Shown here in pieces: positions 48,990-60,680 of a stretch of 64,000 nt of DNA. Numbering within the stretch: position 1 is the stretch's first letter; each line of letters begins with the position of its first letter. The translations under genes were made by a program, and so were the position numbers. The DNA lies in assembly GCA_950295325.1 (NCBI GenBank), contig OX485808.1, positions 29,780,527 through 29,844,526 of the forward strand, read 5' to 3'. The notes beneath the pieces are model-generated. The model was not told where the DNA came from and did no database searches. It worked only from the letters and a program-made list of their open reading frames with translations. This DNA is from Polytrichum commune (lineage: Eukaryota > Streptophyta > Polytrichopsida > Polytrichales > Polytrichaceae).

Positions 48990-49290
48990 AAGTGAGGATC
49001 AAAGAACAAACACCATAAACATACATGTTTAAAAGAGATTGCACCACGTTTTCAAATTCTCTTAACTATCCACACTCAATAGTGTATCCAATTGAGAGGA
49101 CCTATGTATTCAAGTAAAGAATCAACAAACATGCACTTCGAATAACCACAAACTAAATCAAGTGAAAATTGTTTTGATGTTGTATCGTAGATTTGCTAAT
49201 GCCACACAAATCCCATTGTGTAGATCCAATTGGTAGAAGTTGGAGAACATGAAAAACAAGCCAAATAACACCTGCATACCTTAGTCTTGT
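48990..49290 (+). repeat. dispersed repeat, second copy of the 36.7-kb family
   Basis: Counterpart of 36690-37015, through ATGTTTAAAAGAGATTG, ATCAACAAACATGCACTTCG, ATCGTAGATTTGCTAATGC and TAGAAGTTGGAGAACATGAA. No TIR is recognised. Confidence 0.75.
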
Positions 49291-49878
49291 CTTCAAAACT
49301 CAGACGCTTGCCACAAAATTCTCTTGCTGATTGATTACGTCGCATGTTCCTTGACCTCAAATCACACATCAATCAACTCATGATGAGATACTCTTTATGA
49401 CCAAGCTCCATATTCCTATCCAGCTGATTACGTGGGTGGTGATAAGCAGGCTCAACGCAACTTAACTCAAAAGTTGGGCAAAGTGTTGTTTTACTATTGA
49501 CAACAACGCCTACAAAATCTCATGTGTCAACCCCAACATAGTATCATTTCAACATCAAAGTGTCGAACCTGGCAGATGCATCTTGGCTTTATCTATGATA
49601 ATTGTGTTCTCTATTTGGTCTCTAGAATGAAGAAATATGATGGGCAGTGATGCATTTTGTAGGGATTTTCGAGCCAGGTGTGCACAGGGTGAAGGAGACT
49701 GGCTGGCCTGGGTGGTTAATTTTTGACATGAGAAGTGGCTTGGGCTCTGTGACCCGTCCTTGAACTGGACCTCCGAGCGCACTCTAATGGTTTCCAAGTT
49801 CGATGTTTACGTACTGTCACCCGAGCACGTCCTTGATGATTGACGATTGCAACAACACCTGCATGAGTAACATATTCT

Positions 49879-50172
49879 TAAGACCAAAGAAACTCCAAAA
49901 TCAAGCAATCTTATTATTTGAGAGTAAAGTTTTAGATTTAACGAGTTAACATTAGAGGTTTATTTAAAGTATGAGAAAATGAAGTGATGTTAATGTGACA
50001 TCACTTTATCGTCAAATTTGGCGGTCCTTGCTCAAGAAAACACTCCACTCAATTTGAGAAATCAAACTTCAATGTAGGGTCCAATGTTGAGCTCAAAAAT
50101 AAGGACCATTGAAAGAGGTGTTTTGGATCCAAGTTTCTTGGACTGGGACTCCAATGTAAATCTACTCTAGGA
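49879..50172 (-). mobile_element. TIR element, compact copy of the 11.7-12.4 kb family
   Basis: The left end (AAGACCAAAGAAACTC, CAATCTTATTATTTGAGAG, AGTTAACATTAGAGG) and right end (inverse reads TTTACATTGGAGTCCCAGTC then CAAGAAACTT) both match the terminal arm of the 11.7-kb element. The middle shares the ACATTGGACCCTACATTGAA and AAAGTGATGTCACATTAACA blocks when read on minus. About 294 bases, non-coding, roughly the single-unit length of the family. Confidence 0.7.
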
Positions 50173-50218
50173 GTTGAAAACTTGATGAGTACATATGACT
50201 ATGAACTCATGTATTATG

Positions 50219-50850
50219 TTTTTTCCATAACAATCTTAGAGAGTATTACATTGTTTTTATTTGCATTGCATCTTGTTTGAAGTTATTGTTGTTAGAGGAG
50301 CCGTTTTGCATGTGTGGGCTGCTTGTGTGAAACCCATATGATCCATCTTGAGGACCATGCAACACAACTAGAATACATGCGTTCTCTTAGTATTTTAGGT
50401 GCTAACTATTTTTCAATCATCAATTACATGAGACCCACAAAGTGTCTTAGTTGTAGTCTAAATTTGTTGTTGCTTTGACTCTTACGTTTATATTGCTTCC
50501 TTGGATTTGCTTAAGTTGCATGTCTTCGTCTACTTATTGTGTTGGCACCCTCAAGTTGTTTGCATGGTTTTGGTGCGTCGGAATGAGGCACTTTGCATAT
50601 GTTTTCCCTACAATGACCAAAAGCATGGTTATTGCCCCCACTTCCTTCTTTATTGCCTATATTTTTTGGGTTTTTGGTCTCTATAACATTACTTGGTATT
50701 TCTACTCAGTTTCGTAGGCCTTAGAAGTTTGGAGGAATTGTACTTCTAGAAATCTTGGTACAATGAAATAATCTTATATTTGTATCTTGGTACAATGATA
50801 TAATCTTATATAGTTTTTTCATAACAATCTTAGAGAGTATTACAATGTTA
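50219..50850. repeat. direct repeats of a 40-bp block about 590 bp apart
   Basis: The block ATAACAATCTTAGAGAGTATTACA after TTTTTTC occurs at about 50219-50260 and again at 50813-50850. Just before the second copy, a 31-bp unit (ATCTTGGTACAATGAxATAATCTTATAT) is tandemly repeated. It may be the remains of a small insertion between short direct repeats. Confidence 0.55.
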
Positions 50851-51150
50851 CAAGAGTATTGGATCAATACTTGGGTGGAGAAGAGCTCGAAGAACTGATC
50901 TTAGACGAGGGGGATGTTTTCGATAATGATTTGCCATAAAGGACCTCACGGATTGATGTCTTTGATGATTTTCAATTTAAAAGCATAAAAAACAATTAAA
51001 TGACCTTTTATAATGCTGCCTCCGACCTCTAGAATAAAAAATGCAACACAACACCCACCTCTATGAACATCCCTACCACTATTACCAACATCAAGGGGGA
51101 ATAGTAAAAGCTTAACCCTCATAGGTATGTGATTGAATCATCTCCACAGT

Positions 51151-51560
51151 GAGGTCACTTCATTGTCAAGTTGAACACCACGTGCAACAAAGAAAATATA
51201 CTTTTAACATAAACCATCACCAAAATAGGTCAACATTTTATCAAATTTTTTTCATGAGTAAATATACACAATATCTATTACATACTAAAAAAATGTAACC
51301 AAATTTTATGATTGGTTTTATTTTATAAAACATATCATTTCTAACTAGAATGACGCAAAATTGAACTAAAAAAATTACTAAAAAAATGAAGATGACTCGA
51401 ACTTTCAAAAATATTTTAAAAATACTATCAATAGTTATGTATATGTAGAAAATTTTAAAAATTATGTATTTCATAAATTTTAAAATTATCTATGGCATGT
51501 AACATAGGGGTAGCAAACATTGGTCACATGTGGTGTTCAACTTGACAATGAAGTGACCTC
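51151..51560. mobile_element. about 410-bp element with 29-30 bp perfect TIR
   Basis: GAGGTCACTTCATTGTCAAG then TTGAACACC at the left (51151-51179) is exactly inverted at the right (51532-51560). The interior is very AT-rich and non-coding. I see no clear target-site duplication, so the real termini may lie slightly outside. Confidence 0.75.
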
Positions 51561-51657
51561 CCCATGTTCATCTCAAGTGGGTCCCTTTGAACTAATTCAA
51601 GCTTTTGATATTGGTTTTGGGGTCAAAGTTTCAGAAAAATAAATATACATGCTCTAA

Positions 51658-51776
51658 CACTACAACAAAACGCATGTTTTATGACTATAATTTATGATTA
51701 CACTTAGTCATAAATCCCAAAATATGATTGAGTGCATCATAAATTGTAGTCATAAAACATGCGTTTTGTTGTAGTC
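51658..51776. mobile_element. 119-bp CACTA-type MITE with TAA target-site duplication
   Basis: The left arm, CACTACAACAAAACGCATGT then TTTATGACTATAATTTATGAT (51658-51698), is inverted at 51736-51775 with one mismatch. The first base, C, is not matched by the G expected at 51776. The element is flanked by TAA at 51655-51657 and 51777-51779. A 3-base duplication and a CACTACAA terminus are the signature of the CACTA (EnSpm) superfamily. The loop of 37 bases has no coding content. Confidence 0.85.
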
Positions 51777-51779
51777 TAA

Positions 51780-54662
51780 TAAAATCGCCTACGCTTTCAA
51801 CTCCGATAATAGTGGCGGGGGCCCAACTCAAAGAGGTGAGCGTCTACCTATAGCCAAGTTGGGTTGGTAGTATGTTCAACCAAATAAAATATGTGAATTA
51901 GATATGCAACAGTCAACTTGTCATTGTACATTCCACAATGAGGGTTGGTTTACACTATCTCATGATTCCTAAGTTACGATTTCCTACATGGCGGTAAAGA
52001 GTTGGGACTTACTCTTCAATGTGGGTTGGCCAAAGGTGTGACCCAACTCCAAGGGTAAGTCTTGACCCGGGTCCCAAAAAAGAACTTAACAATGTACATG
52101 ACGAAAATCATCAAACACTTGACATTTTACATGACAAAACTCCCCAAAATGGGAGTGTCAACTTTAAATTGATAAATATTTTCAGAAGAGGTAATTTTTG
52201 GCAAAAGACTTCTTGACATGAAGAAATTGGAGTTATCTATTGCTTATAAAAGCTTGATTGTAAAAAATCATCAATGGTTATCCTCAATGTTTCAAATATG
52301 TTTACAGTGAACAACATATTCTAACTAGTCTAGCACTCGAAGAAAATAAAATGCAACTCCCTAGCTGTCTATGGTGTTTATAATTTTAACCCTTCATTTA
52401 ATTTTTTTCTTCAAAACAATGAGAGTTATGTTTACAATGTTTTTTTAAATCAATTACTTCTAAATATAATATAGGATGAATAAAAATTGATTTATAACCA
52501 TATGGAGGTGTTCCTATCATGGTATATTATAATTTCTTTTGTCACAATTCTTATAGGACCGTTGAAATTGTACTTCTATAACATCGGATTAAAGGAAAAA
52601 GAAAAAGAATTATTGGTGGCTTTGCCCTAATGTGAATGTAAGCCCGTTCTCTTTGCATTGATCATGGCTTACCATGATGCAATACATGGCGTATTTTCAT
52701 CCATTTGAAAGATGAACTCTATGAAAGCATATCCAAATTAAAAGTACAACAATTTATGTTGGTGGTGTTGCTAGCGTTTGTTAGCGGTCTAGTTTTCTTT
52801 AATTTAGTATAAGGGTTGTGAGGTATTTAATGTCATTTTCGTGGTTGGAGTTTTTTAGAGGTTGTTGAGCTTTGCTATTTAGTGTTTGTGTATGACACCT
52901 CTCATGCCGATAGTAATGGTAATTAGGGGGAATACTTTCCATTGGCTAGTTTTGAGTGTCTATCAATGGGTCATATTTCTTGTGCTTGGTTGCGAGGGCC
53001 AATTCCGAATATTGGTCATGGTAGTATGTGATTCTATGAATTCTATTATGAGTGATGGGGAGGAGGTTACTGGTGTTTGGTTTTGGTTGGGGGCACATAT
53101 TGTGCAAAGGATATTGGTTTGGAATTTTGCTAAGCATTGGCACATTGTTGTGTGGCAAGTGCATGGGAGTAGCCAACATGTTATTGTTAAATCCAAGTTT
53201 TGGCGTTGGTTATGGTGGCATTGATTAACATAAAGAACCTAGTGGATTTGTTGGCTTGTAGTGTTTGAGCTATTAGGTGGACAACTTTGTATGTCAATCT
53301 ATACGCAACCCTTTACTGTGTTGGTTTGTGCATGTAGAGAGAATGTGGGGCCATGTGTCTCTATCGTTGTGTGCGCATAACATAAAATTGATGTTGGTGT
53401 GTGTAAGTGGCCATAATATAGTTTTTGTTTTTGTTTCTTTTGTTTGTTTCAAGTGGTTTTTTTGTATTGTGTGTAGCCAAATTTTAGCATTGGGGTATTT
53501 TGTGTGTCGGATACAACTTGTGATTTCCAAAAAGAGTTAGAGAGTTTGTGATTAATTTGCTCGTTGAAGAGCCACTTGTCTACATATGGGAATTTGTATT
53601 TGGTCGTGGCAATCTCCCTTGTCCTATGTTCTTTGTTGATAAATGTTCAGAGGTTGCAATTTGCACCATTGTGAATTTTTTTCTTTTTGTTTTTTTTTAA
53701 AATTTTTTTTTTGGTGGGGGTGGGGGTCTTTATCTTTGGTCAATCCACATTTATCTAAGGCGTAGGCTTTTTCCATCGTCGGTACTCTTGGTGTGTTTGT
53801 GAGTTTTTGTTTAGTCCAATAGATGGGTGGACAATGACAACTATTAGTAATTTGTCAGGATGGTGGTGGTATGAGGACCGGTGTCTTATGTGGTTGTTAA
53901 TTACAAAGATGTTATTTCATCTATTTGTGAAGATGTAGCCATCTAGTTGGATGTTTGGAGGGCTTTGATGATGAGGAGTGTAGTGTTGAGTTCCGTGCAT
54001 AGGATATTCTAGTAACCTAAGAATCTTTCTACTATTTGGAGGTTGTTGTTTGGATTGTATACATTTGAACCAGCTATGTTTCCTTCCATGGTTTTGTGGA
54101 GGGATGAAAGGAGCCATTTGGTGTAAATACATTGTTGTGGGTTGTATTTTAATGGGTGTATATGGTGATATTGGTTTGGTGATTGCACGGGGGTGCACTC
54201 AATATGGCTCATACGGACCCAATAAGTGGTTTTAATTTATGTCCTCTTGTTTCTCTTTCCAGAAAAAATATGTATAGTTCCATAACTCCCAACAAGTTTT
54301 GCACGCTTCTGCAGTTTTTGGATAACATGCAAAAGATGTTCATTACAATTTGTAGCCTATTATACAATAGCAAGTACATGATCATTGAGCTTGTGAACAA
54401 ACCTAAGGAATTGGACTGTTTTTTTACCGTTCAAGTCCCTCGACAAGCCAAAAGCGAGCTCATCTTCTGTGTTAGTGTGTATTTTCTACTTGGGCCCGTG
54501 TATGCATTCACCTCACTTCTCCTACTACCATTCTTATGTGCATACTTTGCCCTTGGCTACATTGTGTATCGAAATCAGGCATGATACCTGCCCCTTCCAA
54601 TTGGTTTGTAGATGCTAGATTTGTGTAAGGTCACTCCTTTCAGTTCCTGCTAGATAGTATTT
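51780..54662. other. AT- and GT-rich intergenic DNA
   Basis: Several medium frames occur on both strands (plus 52886-53224, plus 54183-54584, minus 53917-54198), but none has a recognisable motif and the plus strand is strongly T/G-biased, which creates chance frames. The end of the frame at 54183-54584 is hydrophobic (LIFCVSVYFLLGPVYAFTSL) and could be a decayed membrane protein. Confidence 0.4.
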
Positions 54663-55276
54663 GGGTGCAAGCGCGGTAAAGTGGACAACTCTTGATCTTC
54701 GCCTAGTGTTTAGTGGAAGTGATTCAAAATTATACATTAACTTTGAATTTTCTTGATGAAATAAAGCATAGACCTTTTGAAAAAAAATTGATCTACAAAG
54801 CCAAGCAATTTTTGATGACAAAAAAAAATTCCAAGAAAAGTCTACATATTTTAGAAGACAGTGCAAGTGGTGTGCAAGTATGTGATATTGAACAAGTGAT
54901 TGTCTAAATTGTTTTTGAAATATGATTAAATTACATCAAATTGATGGTTTTCTACAAAGTTTTGTGATGATGTCCTCAAGTAGATAATGAATTCAAGGAA
55001 GATTAAAAAAAATCCAAATTCAAAATAATTAATGTCATGAAATCAGTCCAAAACCATACTCAGCCATTTGTTTTTTAGCATCACTTTTGATGCTAAGTAT
55101 TAAAGATCTCAATTTGATACTATACATTTGAATATTTAACACAAAAATCGAGGTCATCATGAACAAAAAATCAATTTAAATTACGCGTTGCTACTACTTT
55201 GAAGCTTTTGACCAAAAAAATTATGGTTTTAGTATAATGAAGGATTTTTTTGGTCCACTTTACCACGCTTGCACCC
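54663..55276. mobile_element. 614-bp TIR element with ATTT target-site duplication
   Basis: The left end, GGGTGCAAGCGCGGTAAAGT then GGAC (54663-54686), is inverted at the right end (55253-55276) with one mismatch in 24. ATTT flanks both ends (54659-54662 and 55277-55280). The interior is AT-rich without transposase. A 4-base duplication with GGG termini does not let me name the superfamily. Confidence 0.85.
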
Positions 55277-55535
55277 ATTTGTATCCAATAGGGCTGACAT
55301 TTTCTCATGACACATCCAATATCTTTGCAAATTTGATACAACCTATCATACGTGTTAATTTATTTTAAAAAGATTTATACCTCGGGGGGTTCACTGGCGA
55401 AAATCGTAGAACAACGTGCGATACAAAATAGGGTTTAATATATTCATTGTAGATAAATTTTGTAAAAAACTTACATATAATATAGGGGGTTTTTAAATAA
55501 TGAAAAAGGATTACATGTAAAATACCATCACACCT

Positions 55536-57834
55536 TTATTTTGAAAAATACCATACCTTATAATTTTTTTTGCAAGGTAAATAGCCCACCAATAAATAGG
55601 TCCTGAACGCACGTGTATGGAGGATATAAGAGGGAGTGAACCACCCAAGATTTATATGTTTGCAGGGAGGTTTGCAACAATGCCCTCGGGTTTTGAAGAA
55701 ACGTCGATCAAACTTGAAAGAATAATGAATGTTTTTCTTGTGACCCCTCCAAGGTGTAACACCACCAACTCTTATAAGTTGAGAATTAGCATATGTGCAG
55801 TCATATAAAATATGATCATCCAAATCTATAACATTGTCCGAAAGATATTTGTCAATATTCATATGAAAAGGCAAAGACAGACGTTTTCATCCAGAAATAT
55901 TATGAAAAGACTGAACAAGCAAGAATGCTATGAATTTGACTGTTTGCAAAAGCAATGAAAGTAAAATAAAATGAGAAACCAATGATAATACAATGTGACA
56001 AATCAAAAGTACTTATGAAAATGAAAGAAAACGTGAAAGTAAGAATTGGGAGACATATTGTTTTGTAGGAATTGCAAAATTTGGCCAACCTTGATATCGT
56101 AATTGAAGAAATAAAAAGACAATCATTTTGTCCATTTCAAATCATCGGGATAAAATACCAATAAAACACCATCGTCATGAAGATATTGCATGCAAAATGA
56201 AAATAAAACACGAAAAAATTTATCAGATATTGCATTTCAAGGGGGTATAGAAGAAGGAGGTATTGAAAGTCCAGGCACAAGTAGCCCCTCTGGGTTATCT
56301 GCAATAACCCAATCAAGAGCTGGTGTTGCTTTTTTAATTTTTTGAAAGTAAAAACTACGATTTGCACCAACCTAAGTAACAAAAATACAAGCTATGTTAG
56401 ATGAAAGGATTGTTGAGTAATTAAAAGAAATAAATTCAATATTTGCATTGGAAAGTTCAATAATTCAATATATGGCTTGAACTAATGAACAAAACACATA
56501 TCTTTGTGAGAAATGTATTGATGTCGTGAAAAGATTGAGGCCAAGTTTTGGTTTGTTCTTTGACGTTCAAAACATTCAAGAACGAGTCATTCAAAATGAG
56601 CTCGAATGACTTCTGATTAGAACTACATGGCGTAAGTTTAGGAGCTTTAGTCTTAATTTTGAACGAAAAGAAATGCTCCAACACAGAAGGAATGACACGA
56701 TTGGTATAAGATGAGGTAGTAGGTTGAAGGTCCCCACGCTTCTTGGCAGAATGTTGACCACTCATACTGTAATTTTCTTTAGAATGTGTAGAGACTCGAG
56801 TAATTTTTTTCCTCTTCTTGTGGGCTCTATATATGGTAGATCTTGGTCCAAGATGGAGGGAACAAACATGGGTTCAAGACAGTCACGCAATTCCAATTCA
56901 AAATGTGGAGTTTTATTAGGTGAATAGTCTACATACCATCCACATTCATACCAATGAACCTCATTTCATAGTTTGCATATTTTAGGAGTGAACATGGAAT
57001 TTTTTGACTGAACATGTTTGAAATTATCAAAGAAAGGTGGTAGCTTGTCCAAAGCATTAAGAGGAAACAAAACACGCTTAAAGTATCTATGAAATTTAAA
57101 TTTAAATTTAAAATTTAAAATAGAATACTTATGATGGTACTTGTAAACAACCCGCCTCATGGCTTGAAAACCACTAGGTTGTTTTTTAAAGGTCTTGTTT
57201 TTCATAACGTCATCGGTCAATTGAATATGTGAAAAAAAACCATTTCCTAGAATGCCACCTTCCAAGACCCAATATACTCAGCAAAAGTTGGCAAAGGTTT
57301 AGTTGTATTTGGCTCCACATTGATAACAATGTCCAACTCAGAAATTGTGGAATTGTAAAGTGCAAAAGCTTCTTTAGCCAACATTTGGAAAACAATAAAA
57401 CAAGATTTGAAATGAAAAAAATAAGCACAAATACAATTTTTTTATAAAAAAGAACAAAAATAAAAACCAAAATCATATGCATACCCGACTCTAACATGTA
57501 GGTTTGTGTCACCAAACATCAAAAGCCTTGTCAGAGAGGCATATTCGGGAACTTCAAAGCCATCTGAAAAGTGGAAGTAAAATTCTAGAGCTTCAATTAC
57601 TTTACTTTTTGTCGGGGATTTATTTTCGATGTTGCGAGATGTTGCAGTTTCTTTTTCATTCATTTGCAACTCATCAAAGGACAAGTCATAATGTTTTTAA
57701 ACCTGAGCTAAAAATTCAAGACCTAAAGAAGGATCTACAATGGACAAATGTTTTGCAAGACTAGAATCCAACTTGACTAGTATATTTTTGGACTGAAAGA
57801 TCCTAATATGATGCACTGCAACATGACCCACTGA
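55536..57834 (-). pseudogene. decayed coding relic, several linked frames, origin unknown
   Basis: Reading leftward from about 57834, coding-like sequence continues across consecutive frames: VGHVAVHHIRIFQSKN, FYFHFSDGFEVPEYASLTRL, NSTISELDIVINVEPNTT, PSGFQAMRRVVYKYHHKY, HWYECGWYVDYSPNKTPHFE, PSVLEHFFSFKIKTKAPKL, TPALDWVIADNPEGLLVPGL, LHDDGVLLVFYPDDLKW and IDKYLSDNVIDLDDHILYD. It is broken by an in-frame TAA at 57697-57699, a frameshift near 57266, and TGA codons at 56966-56968, 56237-56239 and 55887-55889. The part from about 56370 to 56110 (hydrophobic strand, D-N-P, later L-H-D-D-G-V-L-L-V-F) weakly resembles a Rossmann methyltransferase core. I recognise no family with confidence. It may be a transposon-borne gene or a dead host gene. 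Confidence 0.4.
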
Positions 57835-57839
57835 TTTAG

Positions 57840-58555
57840 GGTTTTTTTACGCTACACAACTAATTTTGGGAAATCTATTATAGTGGTTTTTTTCTTTCAC
57901 ATGGCAATTTTTTTTAATTGTTTGTTTATATGTGTTTGGCATTTGTGTATTGTCATGCTCATCTTTGTAATATTTATCATATTAATAATAATATAAATTA
58001 ACTTATTTTTTTAATATGTATTTTCATCTATTAGATTTTCCATCATTTTTTAATATTTTCTCATCTTATGTTCATATTTAACAATTTATATGTTTGGTTT
58101 TATAATTATGCAATTAAATCAATCTCATATTCCCAATATAAATAACAATCTTATTTTGATGTCCGATGTCTATGTATCCCCCCCTTACTTCATCAAGACT
58201 ACCATTAAAGCTTCTGGATCCTTTGTGCCCATTACTTTACCGCTTGGGGATCAAGGTCATGTGAATGTTTCTGAGGATTTGTGTGAACCTCAAAATTGAT
58301 CCCAATGGCAATTTGACTCACAATTGAGGTGTTTTAGCAAAATCATTAGATTAGTAATAGGAAAATTTAGCAAAAAACCATTTAGATTAAGGTAGGTTGA
58401 GTAAGGATATTTTAACCTTGGGGTAAAACTCTTGGACAAATAGAAATTAGAAACCGAAGGGGTAAAAGGAAAATGTCCTTTACCCAAATCGGAAGTATGA
58501 AAGTAGTGGGCTAGTAAGTAAGTAGGTTAAGTTAGGAACAACCAATTCAAACAAG
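57840..58555. other. AT-rich DNA with one coding-looking plus frame
   Basis: The plus frame at 58090-58299 (69 codons, ATG to TGA) includes MSDVYVSPPYFIKTTIKASG and a following SFVPITLPLGDQG. Its residue mix is much more protein-like than its surroundings. It could be an exon or fragment, and no family is recognised. Confidence 0.35.
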
Positions 58556-58559
58556 CAAA

Positions 58560-59045
58560 AATGATTTAGTTGCTTTGATATTTAAATATGTTATAATTCT
58601 TGTTGTTAGCTTTACAGGAAAATATAAGTTTGTCACAATCAGAGTTAAGGATTTAGAATTATGAATGTTTAAATGAAGGTATCCCAGCTGCCTCCTAAAA
58701 TATAAGTGCTGACTTTGTAAGCTCATACCCGCAAGAGGAAGCATGCAGTTGTTTTGATATTCGGAGTAGTTGTAGATCTGATTTAAAGGTTTCTAGAAAG
58801 TCTAAGCTTGTTAGAATCTAAGTTAATAAGAAAAAGTTATGGATGTTTGAATGAAGGTATTTCAACTGCCTCTTGAATTCTAAGAGTTGCCTTTGTAAGC
58901 TCATATTTTTAAGAAAATATACGCAATTTCTTTGATAATTAGATAAGTCATAGTTCTTATTGTTAGCTTTCTAGATTACTAACAATTATTCCAATTGAAG
59001 TTTGTGAGCAAAAGTTGTGGCTATTTAAGCAAAGGGTTGTCTACT
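58560..59045 (+). repeat. tandem array, about 180-bp unit, 2.7 copies
   Basis: Units start at about 58560, 58746 and 58926. Common blocks include CTTTGATATT/CTTTGATAAT, TTCTTgTTGTTAGCTTT, AAAGTTaTGGATGTTTgAAT, GAAGGTATTtCAaCTGCCTC and TTTGTAAGCTCATA. The last unit is partial. The unit length is typical of plant satellite-like sequence, but the array is too short to call a satellite. Confidence 0.75.
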
Positions 59046-60119
59046 GCATTACGAGAAGATGTTTGTTCATTCAAGGTTGGCGGGTACGAGTTGGTGTTGT
59101 GGGCGGCCGAGCGTTGGAGTAGGGGTTCCGCACCAACCATTGCCAAGTCACAATGGGAGTCAATCGGTAAGCTTTTTAAACCTACACCCTTCAATTTAGG
59201 AATGGAGGAAGCGGGGCAAAGATAAATTCTCACCCTAACCCAACTATCCATGTCACCTAGCCACCGAGGGGAATTCCAACTCCCATGTGTGCGGAGCCTC
59301 TCAAGTAAGTATCATGATAGTAGTTTTTCATTCATAGTTTGTTCGTGCGTGGTGAAGTCGGGTTAATCACCAGCATGACCACTTTGTATGTTTATAGGTG
59401 GTAAAGTATGTGTAATGACCCACGAAACCACCATTATGTTGATGGCCCAAGGGTTGGAGGTGATGGTCCCAATCCTTAAAGATTGTGCAACAAGTTGAAC
59501 ACACAAGTTTTCTTATTCTCCGGTTCTATCAAGTTGAATTTTCGTGGTCAAACCGTGTTAAACTAATTAATAACCAACAAAATTCGTACGCTCCCGTGGA
59601 CAAAATCCAACCGGAAACTTAACTCGGAGGATTGAGACTACCCTCCGACAGCAAAGATCGGAGGGTTGTGAGGCCAAACCCACCACCCTTAAGCGTCCTA
59701 GTCCGGGTAATAGGTTTGAAGATCACATGTGTAACATAACAACTTGTGATAACATGGGATTTACGTTCGACCTTGATGAGTTTCTAACTTAATTCAAATC
59801 ATGACATTTTATTAATGTGATCCTCTTGCATAGGTACATCCTTGGCTTTCTCAAGAGTCCACCCCACCGCTTTTGCCACGCATGCCCTCAAGGATTTCCC
59901 TCTTGCAAATTTGGTCCTAGCTGACGATTCTTCACTAGTGCATGACACATCGTTGAGGCTATAGCTTGTTGGCTCCATGTGATGAATACACAAGTGTTAA
60001 AAAACACTTATCTCTCTCATTACTTAGCATCACCTCTTCTTCGGCAAGTTCACCGCAACTCATTCCCAAGCTAGATCCTTAATGCAACCCCTAACCCGAC
60101 TAGCCTAACCCAACACTTA

Positions 60120-60535
60120 ACTAGGCTAACCCAGCTGGTTATACTTAGTCACCAACTAACCCAGCTTAGTTACTACTAACCCACTGTGGTAACCCAGTTA
60201 CCACCTAACCAACCGGTTATACTTAGTCGCCTCCACCCGGCAGTCTGCAGCCGAGACCAGCAGCCTACACTTAGTTTCCACCTAGCCAGCTGGTTATACT
60301 TAGTCGCCTCCAACCGGCAGTCTGCAGCTGAGACCAGCAGCCTATATTTAGTTACCAACTAACCAGCTGGTGATACTTAGTCACTTCCACCAGCAGTTTA
60401 CACTTAGTCGCTAACTAACCTCACTGTGGTAACACAGTTACCATCCAACCAGTTGGTTATACTTAGTCGCCTCCACCCGACAGTCTGCAGCCGAGACTAG
60501 CAGCTTGTTTGCAGCCGAGACCAGTAGCCTGCCGC
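60120..60535 (+). repeat. degenerate tandem array, about 80-90 bp units
   Basis: Repeats of CTAACCAGCTGGTTATACTT then AGTCGCCTCCACCCGGCAGT and CTGCAGCCGAGACCAGCAGC recur four to five times with internal deletions. It is comparatively GC-rich for its surroundings. It lies in the left outer arm of the large inverted repeat and has no partner in the right arm. Confidence 0.75.
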
Positions 60536-60599
60536 AACAGTTCAAGTATATACTGCCTTCAACAAACTAGTACCCACAAAATTGAATGTTCCAATCTAT

Positions 60600-60680
60600 C
60601 ATAAATCTAAATATTATAACTCTACACACTATAAGTCTAAACACTATAAATCTAAATACTATAGATCTAAATGCTAGAAG
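60600..60680 (+). repeat. short tandem repeat, about 15-16 bp
   Basis: CTAAAcACTATAAxT is repeated about five times with changes. Minisatellite-like. Confidence 0.6.

Noticed and set aside
51241-51474. Minus frame inside the 51.15-51.56 kb TIR element as a transposase
   Set aside because: It encodes only Ile/Phe/Tyr/Lys-rich sequence expected from AT-only DNA, with no DDE-type motif.
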